This document shows positions 1-13,700 of a stretch of 64,000 bases of DNA, piece after piece. The stretch lies in assembly GCA_029449235.1 (NCBI GenBank), contig JANATG010000016.1, positions 1,302,001-1,366,000 on the forward strand, written 5' to 3'. Each line of letters begins with the position of its first letter. Positions within the stretch are counted from its first letter, which is position 1. A program made the position numbers and the translations under genes. Source of the stretch: Linnemannia schmuckeri. Its lineage: Eukaryota > Mortierellomycota > Mortierellomycetes > Mortierellales > Mortierellaceae. The notes beneath the pieces were generated by a model, which searched no databases, was not told the DNA's origin, and was given only the letters and a program-made list of their open reading frames with translations.

Positions 1-2524
1 ATACTGGGCATCACTATCACCAGCAACAGCAACAAGGGTACTACGATCACGCCCCTTCTCATCACTTCAACAAAAATAATAACAATAATAATAATAACAA
101 CAACAACAGCGCCAATGGTCATAGCGCTCATTACGACCACTACAACAACAACAGGCAGCAACATACCCCCTCTCCGCCACCCGCGCCTTCGTCCTTGTCC
201 CTATTGGCGTCCTCGGCCACAGAGGTCTTCCAGGGTCGGTCCCTCCCTCCCATCGAGCCCTCGCATCCGCTCCACAGCTACATGTCCAACTCCCGAAGGG
301 GTTCCCTCGCCGTTGTTGGTGCCCCTTCCGGTAGTACCGATCCCGAGCATCATCAGCAGCAGCAACCATATCCTGACAGAGACGTGATCTATCGTAGGCC
401 CTCTATCGCCGTTCACGATACCTCTTCCTCGTCGCCTTCGGTTACTACTTCTAATACTTCACCATTACCATTACCACCTCATAACGATGGAGGAGGGCGC
501 TATTATAATAGTAGCCATGGAGATAATGGAGGTATTACGCCAGGAACTTCAGGATCGGTAGCACCACCAGCTGGGCCTGGTGGATACTCACCACAGGCAG
601 CAGTCGCAGGAGGAGTATCGCCTACGCAACTTCGTCATGCCGAGATCTCAGCAGCAGCAGCAGGACGCCGTGAATCCCTCCCCTCGATCCACAGCAGTGC
701 TGGACCCCTGGGCCAGCTGCTTGCACAGGAACCTCCGCGAAGACACTCGATCGCCCACCACCTCCATCACCCCAACAGCAGCAATATCAACGGCACCTCA
801 AACAATGACCCGCTTTTGACTGGTGGTGTGGGACCTCTGAAACGGAAATCGTCAGGAACTCGGCTCTCACAGGTCCATTTGTTGTCGGACAGCCTTCTGG
901 AACATCCCGCCAAACGACGAGATTCTATCCCGGACACCGCCTCCTCCTCGGCTGCTGCTGCATTGGCTGCAGCCAGTCATAGCCAAGGAGGTGGTACCTA
1001 TTCGTACCCGCATCACCAGATGCCTGGACATCATCATCATATTCATCACGGACATGGGCATGGACATGGACATGGACCTTATCCCCCCAGGAGCTCCTTC
1101 TCGGCGCCGTCGAGTCCACCCCGTCGAGGCTCTATCGCAGCAAGTTCCTCATCCTCCCCGGCAAACTCAGTTCCAGCATTGAACTTGCAACCGCCCGCCG
1201 AGATAAAGTCCTCGCCTGTATCTTCGTCGATGATGGAGTATGGTCGCCCCCATTACCCACTCCACCAACCCCGTCGTCCCTCTCTTCTCTCCGAATGTGG
1301 ATCTCGTCGGTCGTCGGTTGCAGATCTGCATCACCCTTACAACAATACCAATGGAGGGGCGTCTCCTTCTGGTTCAGGCTACCCACCGCACGAGTACGAT
1401 CATCGGATGAACATGGATATGGAGCGGATGCATTTGTCGAGTCAGGGTCCGGAACCATTGATGAAGGGTGGCGTACCACCTGTGGCACCTCCTTCTTCCT
1501 CGGGAGCACCACCACCACCACATTTGTATCCTGGATATAATGGGACCTCGCCCACTAATAACAATACGACAACGACACCCCCAGGCGAGTTGTTGGTCCC
1601 TCCCAAGGGCGACACACCCTATTCGCGGTCTCCGGAACTGAGGGTATCACACAAGTTGGCCGAACGGAAACGGCGCAAGGAGATGAAGGAGCTTTTTGAT
1701 GAGCTGCGGGATTCTTTGCCAGTTGACCGTTCCCTCAAGACCAGCAAATGGGAGATTCTCAGCAAAGGTACACACATACATCCTCTCTCTCTTTCATACC
1801 CGCATTCTTCCTAGTTCTTTTCGTTTGGGATCACCCCTTTTTCTTGCTGAATTTATTTTGGGAGCGGAGTCATGTTTTTTTATGTAATGGAGTGTGGAGT
1901 AAAAAGGAAAACAGAAGGTAGAATGGGTGAGGTGAGAGCAGAAGAGAAAAGGCGAGTCTGGGCTAATGCTCTGTCATTTTTTTTTTTTTTGCCCGTGGTT
2001 CGTCATAAGTGTAATGTTGTTGGGTTCGGTTGTTATTTTTGAAGGTCAGATCAAGGTTTTCCCATTCATTTATTTGTATTTGGGCTTTCCTTCACCTCTT
2101 CACATCATCGCCCCAAACTCTGTTGTTTTCCTATCCTTCCTGTCTCTTCTCCACACATGTTACTTTGGTATGAAAGCAGATGTATGTACTATGACTAACA
2201 CCCATCCTCCTGGCCCTCACGCACTATTTTCTTCGTCTTTTGTTTTCTTTGACTAAAAAAATACTAGCGGTGGACTATATTGGAAGTATGAAGGATGAGC
2301 AGGAAGATATGGCGAAGGAGGTCGAGGCCCTTCGTCAGGAAGTTCAACGGCTTCAACAGCAGAAGCAGCAGCACCCGTCTTCTCACTCACATTCGCAGTA
2401 TCCTCAAACACAACAGCATCTTCAACAACAGCAACAATCGCATCATCATCATCAGCAACAACAACAACAACAACAAACATACCACCCACACTCTCAACAA
2501 CAACAACAACAACAACAACAATAA
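1..2524 (+). CDS. bHLH-zipper transcription factor, 5' partial
   Basis: The 3' part of a gene whose start lies upstream; the frame is open from base 3. Exons are 3-1767 and 2268-2524, joined by a 500-nt GT-AG intron in phase 1. The first ~540 residues are low complexity (Asn, Gln, Ser, Pro, His runs). A bHLH domain follows: basic region HKLAERKRR carries the His-Glu-Arg pattern typical of E-box (CACGTG) binders, helix 1 is near KELFDELRDSLP, and helix 2 is completed across the intron (WEILSKAVDYIGSM). A short heptad stretch (ALRQEVQRL) resembles a leucine zipper, and the protein ends in Gln/His repeats before TAA at 2522-2524. Role: a nuclear, probably dimeric, sequence-specific regulator; targets unknown. 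The intron splits the bHLH between loop and helix 2, which supports the join. A poly(A)-signal match follows at 2576-2581. Confidence 0.9.
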
Positions 2525-3105
2525 TTGAACCAGATACAATAGGGCATTCGCTAACCGTTCGTTTTTCTTAATAATAATAAAGATAAAAAGGGACAGCAAC
2601 ACACTTTTTTTTACATGATTCAACAACATAAAGGATAATTGGTGACAAGCAAACGATTTTTGGTTTTGGTTTTTTATATTTTATTGGCTTGGATAAACAT
2701 GTTTTTTCCCCCTGCGTTATCCTTTCTTCCCGCTTGTTGTATGTTATGTACAAATGACATTTCACCTCACTATGCTAAAAAAAAGAGTAAAAAGAAAAAA
2801 AATGCTAAAAACCGTCGTTCGTTGGGGGGGAGAGGGGGATTTTGATTGTGTTTGTGTGCTGCTGTTGCTATGCGCCCCTGCCATTATCCCGCCTGCTGAA
2901 GCAGAGAAAGGGATCGGCTGAATATTGTTATGTGTGTGTGTTTTTTTGAATGGATTGTGGGTATAGAAAAAAGGAAAAAAAAGATAAAAGTAAAGATACA
3001 ATGGAAATGAAATAGCAATTGAAAAAAAAAAAAAAAAAAAAAAAGGATCTGTACAAAAAATGAGAAAAAAAAAGCGCAAAAGTAAAAAAGAAAAAATAAT
3101 CGTGT
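2525..3105. other. Intergenic, convergent 3' ends
   Basis: This 581-bp gap lies between the stop of the bHLH gene (+) and the stop of the CSL gene (-), so it holds both 3' UTRs. A plus-strand AATAAA is at 2576-2581 and a minus-strand AATAAA (TTTATT on the plus strand) at 2680-2685. Much of 2770-3100 is A-rich on the plus strand, including a 23-A run at 3022-3044. No gene was seen. Confidence 0.7.
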
Positions 3106-6100
3106 TCATCCGAGGGTGATACTATGGCCTGATCGGTAGACCACGCCATCCTTGCGGACTAGCAGGATCGGAACGCGGTCTGATTCAAACTGACCCTTGA
3201 CACGCTTCCGACGGAACCGGTCCTGTTGCTGATCATCTGTCGTTGCTGCGGCGGCGCCAGTGGGACTACTAGATCCATCACTACCGCCACTACCACTACC
3301 TACAAGCACTGACGAGCGAGCCTCGTCGTCATCATCATCCTCCACATCATCCTCATCATCATCCTTAGTGAAATAGAACGACGATCCCAATGACACCTCC
3401 TCAGGCACATGGGCCACCAGGATCTCGCCCGACTGGAGTTCCGTCACTGGCGCCTTGACCGTTCCAAACCAGACCGAAAGGTCCGGACTGAACCCCTGAC
3501 CCTTCAAAGTCATCAACCGTGTTGGCAGTGTCGAGTTAAACAATCCATTGCTACCGCCTGCAGAAGCGCTGCTGCCGTTGCGTTGGTGATGATGACCATG
3601 CCCACTGTGGCTGTGATGATGCTGACCGTTATGGTCTTGGTGACCGCCATGATGTCCATGTGCATGCAAGTTGGGCTCCATGACTCGAAGCGCCTTGTTC
3701 TGTCCATGGCTTCCGTGACCCTTGCTGGACGACTTACTTCCAGAGCCAGAACCAGAGCCACCGTTGACCGAAATCGGGCCAGGGGTTGTACGGCTTCCAT
3801 AGTTTTGGCCATTCAAACAGACCTCCACCACCTTGGGCGACGGTGTCACTGGTGAACGGGGCAACGACATTGCATCCGACCCTCCAGGCGTGCAGAAGTT
3901 GTACTGCGCGCAATCTATATTCACAAAAGTAAAAAACTGCAAACGTTAACATCACGGCCTTGTAATGGCATTCGACGCCATAATGAACAAAACACGAAAT
4001 ATATGAAGGGTAGGACGTACCTGTTCCGACAATGGTCCAGACAGCAGCATCAGTGACATCCTCTGTCCAGACAGAAGAGCTGCGACGCTGCTGTTGAAGA
4101 GCCTGGGCTTTGCTGCTCTCCTTGGCTGGCTTCTCCTTGCCCTCCGAGCCGCCGTTTGATGAAGAGTGAATGTTTACATAAGTATGAACGGCAGTCTGCT
4201 GTTGTTGCTGGTTGGCTGCCAACGCGCTCGCTCGGATCCGTTGAGCCTCTGACTGTGCAGCGCTCATACTGTTGACACGCCTCCGGGACTTGACAGCCGC
4301 CTTAGTGGTGGCACCTGTGGATTTGATCACAACCGACGACGAAACACGTCTCTTGCGCTCAATCCGGTGTCCATCCGCCGTTGTGACCATCGACTTTTCC
4401 ACCTGGCATGGTCCCATCTCCATGGCGCGGTCATCCGCCGCCGACCAAGCTTCCATGAGTCCTTCTGGGACACTGCTCTCAGGGACCTCGGGTACAATAT
4501 CCATCGAGAATGGGTTCGCGCTTTCGCTGACAGGAGAGGCAACCACCTTAGAGTCAGGCAAGTATCGCTTACCCTCGTTGGCGCGCTGCATACCGACCAC
4601 GTCGCCCAAGCATGCTAGGTAGGTTCCTTGCTGGAGCTTGGCATGCGAGAAGGTGGCGGCGGGAGTAGCTTGTCCGGTAATCTGGAAGGCCACCTTGTGC
4701 AACTGCGACACGGGGTCGCCAATCGCCTCCTGATCATACTCGGCAGAGGAATGACCAGCAGAGCCACCGCCGAGGACCATGCTTCCCTTGTCAACCTTGC
4801 GGATCACCATCACGGGACTGACCAAGCCGGTTGAAAGACATTGCAGGACAATAGGCTGGTTGTAATGAATAGGGATCTGAGGCGCATTCTCTGCAGGAGA
4901 GTTGATCGCAATTGCGGGGGGAGGAGGGAATCCTGGGTGACGCAGGGAGTGCTCCTGTAAAGTCTCGGTTCGGGTCTGACCAGGCGAGACAATCCAGACA
5001 ACAAACGGGTCCCATCCGCCAGTTCGTGCGACAAAGCAAGTGCCTCCGTCTGTGTTAACAGGCGATGAATCTCCCATGTTGTCCAGGCTGGGCCAATCCT
5101 TGAGGTTGTTGTGTCCATAGTTCCAGGGTGCGTGAGCCGAGGCCTGAGTTGTTGTAGAGACGCCCAGATACTTCGTCGACACTGTCTGTGATCGAATTCG
5201 GTTGAATAGTGAAATCGTTGTGCCGTGATGAATGCAAACTAAAGGATACACGGAAAACTAGTAGTTAGTCACAAAAACTCCGACATGCATGCACAGTAAA
5301 GTATTACAGCCATTGTTCACAGTACCCATACTTATATCAAGAGGATCGATAAAACAACTTACGCTCCATGTTCTTAATGCTTTGCCGCTTCTTGCTGGGC
5401 TTGCTAATGACCTTGATGGGCTTGCTGGCAAACGTGCCCAGTTCCAGATCGCCGGCCATCATAAACTTAACCAATACCTCAACTTTCTTGCGCTTCTCAT
5501 CGGCATCGTTGATGTACAGCTGCTTCGAGACACACTTGCCAGTGACAATGGGTGTAATAGTATCGTCCTTGGTAGTCGTCCAGTCAATCACACCCTGTTG
5601 GCTTCCAGCTTCACCGCAGATCGATACCACCATTTTGGGAGGGATAGGAACAGGGGTGTCATCCGACAGGGGTGCCGACCACCAGTTGCTTCCCAGAAGC
5701 ATCGTCGTTGGGGGAGGGCACAAGAACCGTTTTTCCGTTCCATACGACTTTTGTGCCACCTTGGATGTCAAGATCAACACTGACTTTTCGCCACCCAATC
5801 CAGGTGTCTTGGCCGCCAAGAACCGCTTGATGATTGTCCTACAATAACGATGTATACATTACAACACAGTATGAAATTATGTGTTAGGGCTGATTGATGG
5901 TATCACAAATTATAACAAAGATCAATATCAAGCAAGCAACTTGGAATTGTACCTCATGGCTTTAGTAGAGGGTGGCTTGAGGTCGCGAGTGAGCATTATG
6001 GGCTTGAGAGAGGCAGCGGGGCCGTAACAAACAGACTTGGAGAACTCGGTGGGCTCATCCTTATCGTCCACCATAGATGAAGTGGTAGAGATGGTACGGC

Positions 6101-8534
6101 TGCGAGCAGGACGGGGAGGGCTGCTTGCGTTGGAAGGAGAGGTGGCCGCAGGAGAACATGAGACAGCTTCATTCGAACGACGCTTCCTTGCCATCTTAGG
6201 TGCAGGTGGGACGCTTCCGTTAAGGCTCCCGTTGACACTTCCGCTGGGGGTGTTGGGACCATCTCCAATGGATCCGTCCCTAAAGACGTTGCGAGTACCG
6301 TCCTGATCATGCTCGATATCTGGAGTGGCGACCATCTCCATCTTGACGTTCTTGAGCTCGTCCTGGTAGGTGGAAAAGTAGCTCGGCTTGACTTCGACGT
6401 TGTGGGGGTCGATATGGTCTGGAGAGTGGCAAAACGAGTCCCGGTGCTGGACATTTGTTGGGTTGGAGATGGTCGAAGGCAAGTCGGTCTTATCCAAGAA
6501 GGTCATGTCACCGGCAGTCATATCACCAAAGCCGCACGCAATATCCATAGGTGTGACTGTCTCCACGGGCGCCTGCATCGAGTCTGTCGAGTTTCTGAAC
6601 ATACGATGGCCGACTTCGCTGAGCGAACCTAGGGAGGACGGAGACGACGCGCTCGAGGCCTGCATGTCCATGAACGAACCCATCGAAGTGTCCGTCTGGA
6701 TCGAGGCCCGGCTCCGATCGTGCGAACTCAAGATGAAGGGGCTGTTCTGGTACAGAACCGAGCCTGGGCTGCCCAGTGCCTCTCCAAAGGCTGGAGAGAA
6801 GAAAGCAGGCGTCAAGGGTGCAGTCATACTCGCCGTAGTCGGTGAAAGAGGTGCCGAGGTTGTGTCTGTTGTCTCGCGCCCTTCGTTTCCAAACCGAAAG
6901 TCGCCATTCCTGACATCACCGTTAAGACGGAATGAGCTTGACCGTCCTGAAATGTCGACATGAAGGTCGCTGGGTCGCTTGGTAATGGTGCGCACTGGTG
7001 GCATGACGCTGTTATTATTGTTGATAGCATGTGTCGAAAAGGGGTGAATGCTGGAGGCGTGGATTCCCTGCTGTTGTTGCTGTTGGAGTTGTTGTTGCTG
7101 AGAGAGCTGTAACGACTCTTGCTGGTGGTGTAACTGCATCTGCTGCTGCTGCAGACGGGCACGCTGCCGCATAGGTTTCTCCTGCTTGATTATGTCTGAA
7201 AGGTTGGGTGAAGACGAGTGTCGGAAGTGTCCCTTCATATCTGAACTCAGCTGCTGCTGTTGCTGTTGTTGTTGCTGCTGCTGTTGTTGCTGCTGTTGTT
7301 GGAACAGCATGTCCTCAAACTGCTGCTGGTGTGCGGCGCCCCCCATGGATAGTGGACGTGAGTGACCAAAAGGGTGGTTCTGATGCAGCGAGTCTTCATC
7401 CATATGCTGGGGTGGGTGTTGGTGGAAGGGAAGCTGAAAGGACGAGGTCTGATCTTGAGCAAACATGAAGGGGTGAGTCTGTTGCTGTGACTGTGACTGC
7501 GACTGAGATGTGGGGATCGGATCTTGACCCGGTCGTGCGGAAGGTCTGCTGAAGAGTGTTGGTGGGTGTTGCTGCGACGAGGAAGACGAGACTGGGAGAG
7601 ATTGAGAAAGATCCATGGGAGCAAACGCTTGATCTTGAAACGGGTGTTGGGACATCGACTGCTGCTGGAGCTGTTGCTGCACCTGCTGTTGATGCTGTTG
7701 CTGCTGTTGCAACTGCAGGTGCTGTTGTTGCTGCTGCTGCTGTTGATGGTGTTGCTGCTGCTGCAATTGCAGTTGAGGCTGTTGCTGTGGTTGCTGCTGC
7801 TGTTGCTGTCCCTGTTGCGTCTGCTGCTGCTTCTGAGAATGTACTGTTGGCGATGGGTGAGCCAGAGAGTTGGAAAGTGTTGTAGAGGCAGAGGTCTTGA
7901 GCCGGTTCATATACTGAGGCTTAAGGGCCATGTTGAGGTTGATCAATTCTGCCGCATCCATGGTGGATGAAGAGAGGAGCGAAGGGGAGTTGCTGTTGCT
8001 TGCTCCATGCTCCATGTTAGAGCTAAGACCCAGACTAGTAATATGGCCGTGACCGTTGGTGTCAGGAGACCCGTTGCTGCTGGCTGTCTGACCGTTGTTG
8101 TTGCTGTTGTGAAAGGCTGTATCCAAGATGCCTTGGGCTGAGCTGGTATCAAGAGTGGCCCCTGGCATAATAGTGCTCGATGAGGTCGTGTCAAAGATGG
8201 TTGAGATGGGCGCTGCCATGCCTGGAGGAAACCCAAAATCATTGGAGGCAAACTCTGTGTGATCGATAGGGAAAGGGTCAGCCTGTCCGTTGAAGGAAAA
8301 CATGTTGTCGAAGCCGAGCGAGGTCAGGTTGTTGTAGTCGTTGGACGATTGAATCCAGTCTGGGGCCAGCGTTGAACCTGCCTCCATAGCACTCGAGAAA
8401 AGAGCATCCTGGTCACCGGCGCCCGAGCTGGACCGCTGGAGCAGAGTCAATGGATGAGAGTGGGGCATCTGAGTAGAGGAGGGGCTTGGAGGTAACAGCT
8501 GGTTTTCCATCGACCGTGCTTGGATATCAGCCAT
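3106..8534 (-). CDS. CSL (RBP-J/Suppressor of Hairless) transcription factor
   Basis: A complete four-exon gene encoding 1694 aa: exons 8534-5953, 5838-5363, 5238-4021 and 3914-3106, with introns of 114, 124 and 106 nt, all in frame. Residues 1-855 are a disordered Gln/Ser/Pro/Asn-rich region with long polyGln runs. The Rel-like N-terminal DNA-binding domain follows (about 856-1019), with the CSL hallmark KVAQKSYGTEKRFLCPPP. The beta-trefoil domain (about 1020-1425) has LFNRIRSQTVSTKYL and IRKVDK...DPVSQLHK, then an insertion of about 155 Ser/Lys/Gln-rich residues before its last strand (AVWTIVGTDCAQYNF). The C-terminal IPT-like domain has LKGQGFSPDLSVWFG and ends VPILLVRKDGVVY. CSL proteins bind GTGGGAA-type sites in the nucleus. 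Fungi lack Notch, so this one acts outside Notch signalling (established). Animal CSL proteins are about 500 aa, so the extra length lies in the N-terminus and the insertion. Confidence 0.95.
7036..7840 (-). repeat. CAG/CAA tracts encoding polyglutamine
   Basis: On the minus strand this stretch is dense in CAG and CAA codons and encodes several Gln runs in the N-terminal region of the CSL protein. The purest is at about 7249-7310, with others near 7070-7150 and 7655-7830. CAG and CAA are mixed rather than pure, which slows slippage. The Leu/Ala-rich reading frames on the opposite strand are only shadows of these codons. Confidence 0.9.
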
Positions 8535-10700
8535 CTATTCTGGGGTGAGACCAGCCGCGCAGAGAGAAGAGGAAGGAATAAAGCCTGGCTTGAGAGTTGA
8601 CAGAAAGGAAGAAGAAGAGCAGGGATCCGATATACAGGTTACAAGAAAAGGGGAGAGCCAGAACAAACACTTGAAGGAGACTAGAAGATCAATAGACAGA
8701 AGAAGCAAGGAGATAAAGAAGTCGAGCAAATGCATTAGCTTGACATGTTCTTTTTGGTATAGTGGGTTTTGGACTGCTGCAAAAGAAGGGAGGAGGAAAG
8801 GAAAGAAGGATGCAAAATGAAAAAAGAAAATAGACGGATAAGAAAGAGCCGAAGGGGAGGTTAAAAGGGGGCGATTAGACACAACAGTGAGGGACGAAAG
8901 AGAAGAAGAGAGAGGACTGCTTTGAGCCGAGGAGGAAGGGGGATCTGTCGACAAAGAGGAAGGAAGAAAAGGGTCCACTTTTTTGAGCTCTTTTTTCAAC
9001 TGCTCACGGCAACAACGAATAAAGGATGCCATCCTCGTCTTGAAAGTACAAACGAAACACTCACACACTTTTGCACCTACGACAAGATGCTATCGGCAAA
9101 GGCTGAGCGAGCAATCGATGGAGATAGCCAAGTTCAATAAGAAACCCCAAAGAGAGAAAGTCAAGAAACCGAGAAAGAGAGATGGAATAGATAATGAGAT
9201 GACGAGAGGAGAGATGGGAAGCCGCGAGGAGAGGATAGGTGAGGATAAAATGGATCGTCGACGAATAACACGGTGATGGATATCTGTCCAGCCCGAACAA
9301 GGGATAAGAGCAAGTAGGAACACCCGAAGTGAAGTAAGAGGAGGAGGAGAAAGAATTGGATGTAGATGAGGATCAAAGATGATGGAGGAAGGAAGAAGTG
9401 AAGGAGGGAAGAAGAGGAAAAGGAAAAAAAGAAAGAATGCGAGAAACAAAATAAAGAAAGGGAGACAGAGAGCAAGAAAGATGAAAGGGGGAGGAATGAG
9501 ATATGACGAGGACTTGGAACAGCGGGTGGACTTGAGAAGGAGGGAAGTAAAGGACTGAAAGGGGATGATAATCGAGGGAGGGGAACTAAACAAGAGTGGA
9601 CGCCCATATCGAAACACCGCTCACAGTACACACATGTACATGTACAGTACACGATCACATAAACGAGGATTGGACGGGAAGGGAAGTATAGGAGGGCTGA
9701 CTGACCTGGTATCGATAGAGGAATAGGAAGAGCAATGGTGGAGGAGGAGGGAGGAAGGGTAAAAAAAAGAGCGCAGGGGCCAGGACAAACAATCGGTCGG
9801 AGAGAGAGAAGGACAGGAGAGAAGTCAAGTTTGAGAGGACAAGAAACTAATTGAAAAATCGAGTGGGAGAAGGGAGGGTTTTGAGGGTTAATGAGATAGT
9901 CAATGTATTTACGCCGGGTGATAGTGAAGCAAAGTGAGCTGACAGATGTGTGTCGAGTTGATGGGTGGATGTGCATGGACGAATATAAAAAGGGATTGAG
10001 AGTAAAGGAGAAATACAGAATAACAACAAAGGGAGAAAAGAAAAGGGGGAAAAGAGGAGACGCGGCTAAAAAAGATGTTGAAGGTGGAGTTGTGTTTTTG
10101 TTATTCCTTGTTGTCTCTTGTTGTCAAGATTGTGGTGGATGGGCAACGAGTAATGTAACACCGGCACAGAGAGAGAGTTTGTAAGAAGGCAAGAGGACAC
10201 GCTCAACCAGCATCATCGTTATCATCCTCCGCCACAGTAGGGTGTGGAGAGACACATTGGACACGAGAAGGTGGCATCCATTTTTGCCATATGTATCGGG
10301 CATTTTTCAAAAGGACGTGACAGAAGCCATTAGGTAGCAGGAGTAATAATGCGAGCAGTAAATGGGAGGGCACACTCACAACCCACAATCAACCCATAGC
10401 CGGAGAAGGAGGGAGATGGAGAGTGTCAAGATAAAACAGAGACGGGGAGGACAAGGTTGGCCGCGCTGGTATATACATCACATATAGAGGGGAGGAGAGG
10501 GAAACAGAGTGAAAGAGAGAGAGAGGAAAGAAGGGAGGGGGGAAGGGAGAAAAAAAGAAAAAAGAAGAGGAGGTGGAGGTGTGTGCATTGTCGATTGATA
10601 AAAAAGAATATAAAGTAAAAGTAGCAGTTGAAAACAAATCAATTGATAAAAAAATATACACGATAGAAGTCAACGACAATGACAATCGTCGTCAAAAGGA
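8535..10700 (-). promoter_or_regulatory. Upstream region of the CSL gene, polypyrimidine on the coding strand
   Basis: No protein gene was recognised. On the minus strand (the CSL sense strand) it is strongly C/T-rich (CTTCC, TCTCT and TTCC runs). Similar T/C-rich leaders precede the BTB and TOM40 start codons in this window, so promoter and 5' UTR sequence is the likeliest reading. An imperfect palindromic patch (acatgtacatgta) lies near 9634-9646. Long open frames here are biased Ser/Leu/Phe/Pro translations without recognisable domains. Confidence 0.5.
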
Positions 10701-13700
10701 GAGAGAGCAACAATAAAAAGGGAGGAATACAGGGAAGATGAAGAGCAGGAGAAGGAGGATGGAGATCCACCAGAAAACGACCACAGACACAACCCTCATC
10801 CCGCGTTCAAAACTCTCTTTCATACGAAGAGGACGATTAGCTGTTACTATTACTCTTCCCCCTTCAAGGTGCTGTTCCTTTGAGAGCGTGTCAAAATGCC
10901 ACCAGGATTGGCGTTTCTTTTTTCTTCGCGTGCAAACAGTACACCACTTCTACTTTTCCTCTTTCTCTTCTCTGCATGGCATGGCATAACATCGCTTGAA
11001 CAACAAAAAAACTCTTTCGGTTGATTGATACACATCCTACCATCCCAATCCCTCCCAAAAGTGAACCCCACAGGAAGACTAAAAAAGAGTCAGCGCGCAT
11101 GCAGCCCTCAAGGGTTGACCTTGTACTTCGCATATGAATACCATACACAATAGCGAGTACAACTGAAAAAAAAGAAGATGGATAGCATCAATCCATTGTT
11201 TTTGATATCAAAAGAAAAATAAAAAATAAAATAAAATAAAAAGAGTTCAGTCATACCAAGTATAATGCTGTAGCAATACCCTTCCTTCTACCCATCTCAC
11301 CTTCACGCGTAGACAGACAGGCAAACAGGGAAGAAAAAAGAGAGACAGAAGTGAGAAAAAAGGGGGTCTCCGAGCACAACACAAATCGACAACAACAATA
11401 ACAACAACAACAACACCAACGACTAAAGGAAGAGAGAGGGGAGGATAGGCGTGAAAAGAAAGAAGAAAAGAAAAAAGGAGAAAAAAAAGGGACCAGGGAC
11501 CATTCAGAACACACATCAGTGCACCACCTTCATCCTCACTTCTGCCGGTTTCCTTCTTCCTCTTTATAGCCTTCTCTAATCATGACAACCAAACGCGCCA
11601 TTTCATTTTTTTTCTTCTTTTTGCTCTTTCTTGTTCAGATTGAGAGTGGTTGCCTCTTGCCTTGCTCCAAATGAGAATCATTTATCCAGCGGATGAAAAT
11701 GGCCAATCGATGTCATGAATGAACACCCAAGAAAGGTGCATCAAAGGTGAAAAGGGAAGGATGAGTGCGAGCGGGGTTGTGTAGAAAAGGATATGAACCG
11801 GGTGGATCAAAGGCAAAAGGCAGGAGATGTGTGCGATTGGGCCAGACTGAAATTGACAAAAGGGAAGGGGGTGAGCGAAGAAAGAAGGGGTGAGGGGAAG
11901 GCAAGAAGACAGAATATACTGTCTTCGCAACTCTTATTGAGCGCATATAAAGAACTTCATCAGCAGTGAACAAAAGTCCAATAAGACGAATGACCCAGAT
12001 GGAACCCAATGTTCCATTGAACAGAGAAGTGGTTGATGATATATGAGGACAAGGGGTCAGGGGTGTCCTCTGGAAAGGATCTCAATTGATTCCCGTCGCT
12101 CTCCGTTGTAAGTTCCTTATGAGAATTGCAACCTCTCCGGCGCGCGCAAAGCCTATTGCTGTTATTGTGTTGTTCTTTTGGTTCTGCTGTTGCTATTGTT
12201 ATTTCAGTCCCAATTGGCGCTGGTTGACAAGAGCATCCCTGTTTTGAAATGAAGCCAAAAAAAACACAACCAAAATAAAAAAAATAAAATAAAAAAACAT
12301 TGGCTCTGATGCTGTGCAACCATGGCCCTTGACCCACCCATCCACGTAATGAACTCTCTTGTTTTCCTCTGTCTGAATGTCTCTCCTCCTGTTCATTTCC
12401 ATGCTTGCAAATACAAGTTTTGTTTCTCTTTTCCCTTGCCCACTTAAGTTTGTTTGTGTTGTGCGAGCCCACCCGTGCCAAAGGCAGGAGGATGGAGCGA
12501 GGAGAAAGACAAAGCATAGGGGGACGAGGGAAAGCGCATAGAAGAAAGGGGAGGAGATGGTGCGCACATAACAGTGGTGAGATGTGTGATGACCTCAAGT
12601 AGCGAAGGGAGAGTGTTCGTATGTAATATGCTTTCTTCACTGTTTTCTATCCTTCTCATTGCCTGCAACCCCTTTGTCCTTGTCTTCCTGCGCATTTACA
12701 CGTCCTCCAGGATAGACATTCCATCCCATGGGTTATTATCGTTCGAAGCGTAAAAAAGAAGACCCGATGCTCCCAGCACACTTGCAAGATATGATAATAA
12801 CAGCAATAACAACAGGGCTAAAGAAGATTATAGAAAAAGTAGGGCAATCGTCCTCTAGAGCTTCTGGTCCATACAGATATAGGGACGAACAAACAGAAGA
12901 AAGGGCATCTCAATGGGGATAGAAAAGGAGGAAAAGGAAAAATGACGGGAGTGAAAATAAAAGGGAAAAGTAGGGAGGTGAAAGGCAAAGGTAGAGGTCT
13001 GTGGTCTATCCGTAGCCATCCTCTTTGTTTCTCTCAGTCTGGACAATGTAAGTTACGAAGGGATGTTGAGTAGGGTTCAGGAGATGACAAGAAGGAGGAA
13101 GAGGAGGTGGTGGAGAAAGTGATGATCGATAAACCGCAATGTCTTCAATGAAACACCACTATGGCGTCTTTGATGTTCAAAGCAGGAGGCTTAACAGAAT
13201 CCGATTGATCATGGGGTGTGGAGTTCCAATCTGGTGGTGGTGGTGTGGAGGTGGCGTTGTTGTTGTTAATTACCTTGTTTGCGGTTCCGAGTGACAGTGA
13301 GTGTGGCAGGGCAATGGATCCTAGGGAAAAGGCCTGAAGAATAGATGTAGGGTAAGTACGAATTCTTTGATGGAGAGTATGCCTGTATGAAAATGGCAAA
13401 GCCCGAAGAAGGAAAAAGGGCTGACGGTTGAATTGATTTGGGATGTCGTCAGAATAGAGTGCGAGAGCGAGAAGAGCAGGAGAATGAAGTGGATTCTAGT
13501 TTGGACACATGTTTATATTTTGATGTACTGTTGATTGTATTTGACAGGGTCTTGTTGCAAGTTGTTGGTATTTGTCGTTGTGTTTTGTTGATGCTCTCAG
13601 TCTTGTCTGTTTGCTCACTTTTTTTGTGGTTACTTTCTTTTGAGTTGGGTTGGCGTGTCTTTCTTTGTTTCTTCTTTTTTTGTTGGTTGAAATGAATGCA

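Noticed and set aside
7524..7970. Leu-rich and Ala/Val-rich open frames on the plus strand
   Set aside because: They are antisense readings of the CAG/CAA codons that encode polyglutamine in the CSL protein.
9161..9976. A 271-codon open frame on the minus strand
   Set aside because: It is a translation of C/T-rich sequence (Ser, Leu, Phe, Pro, His only in bulk) with no domain, no conserved motif and competing open frames in the other minus frames. It lies where a 5' leader of the CSL gene is expected.
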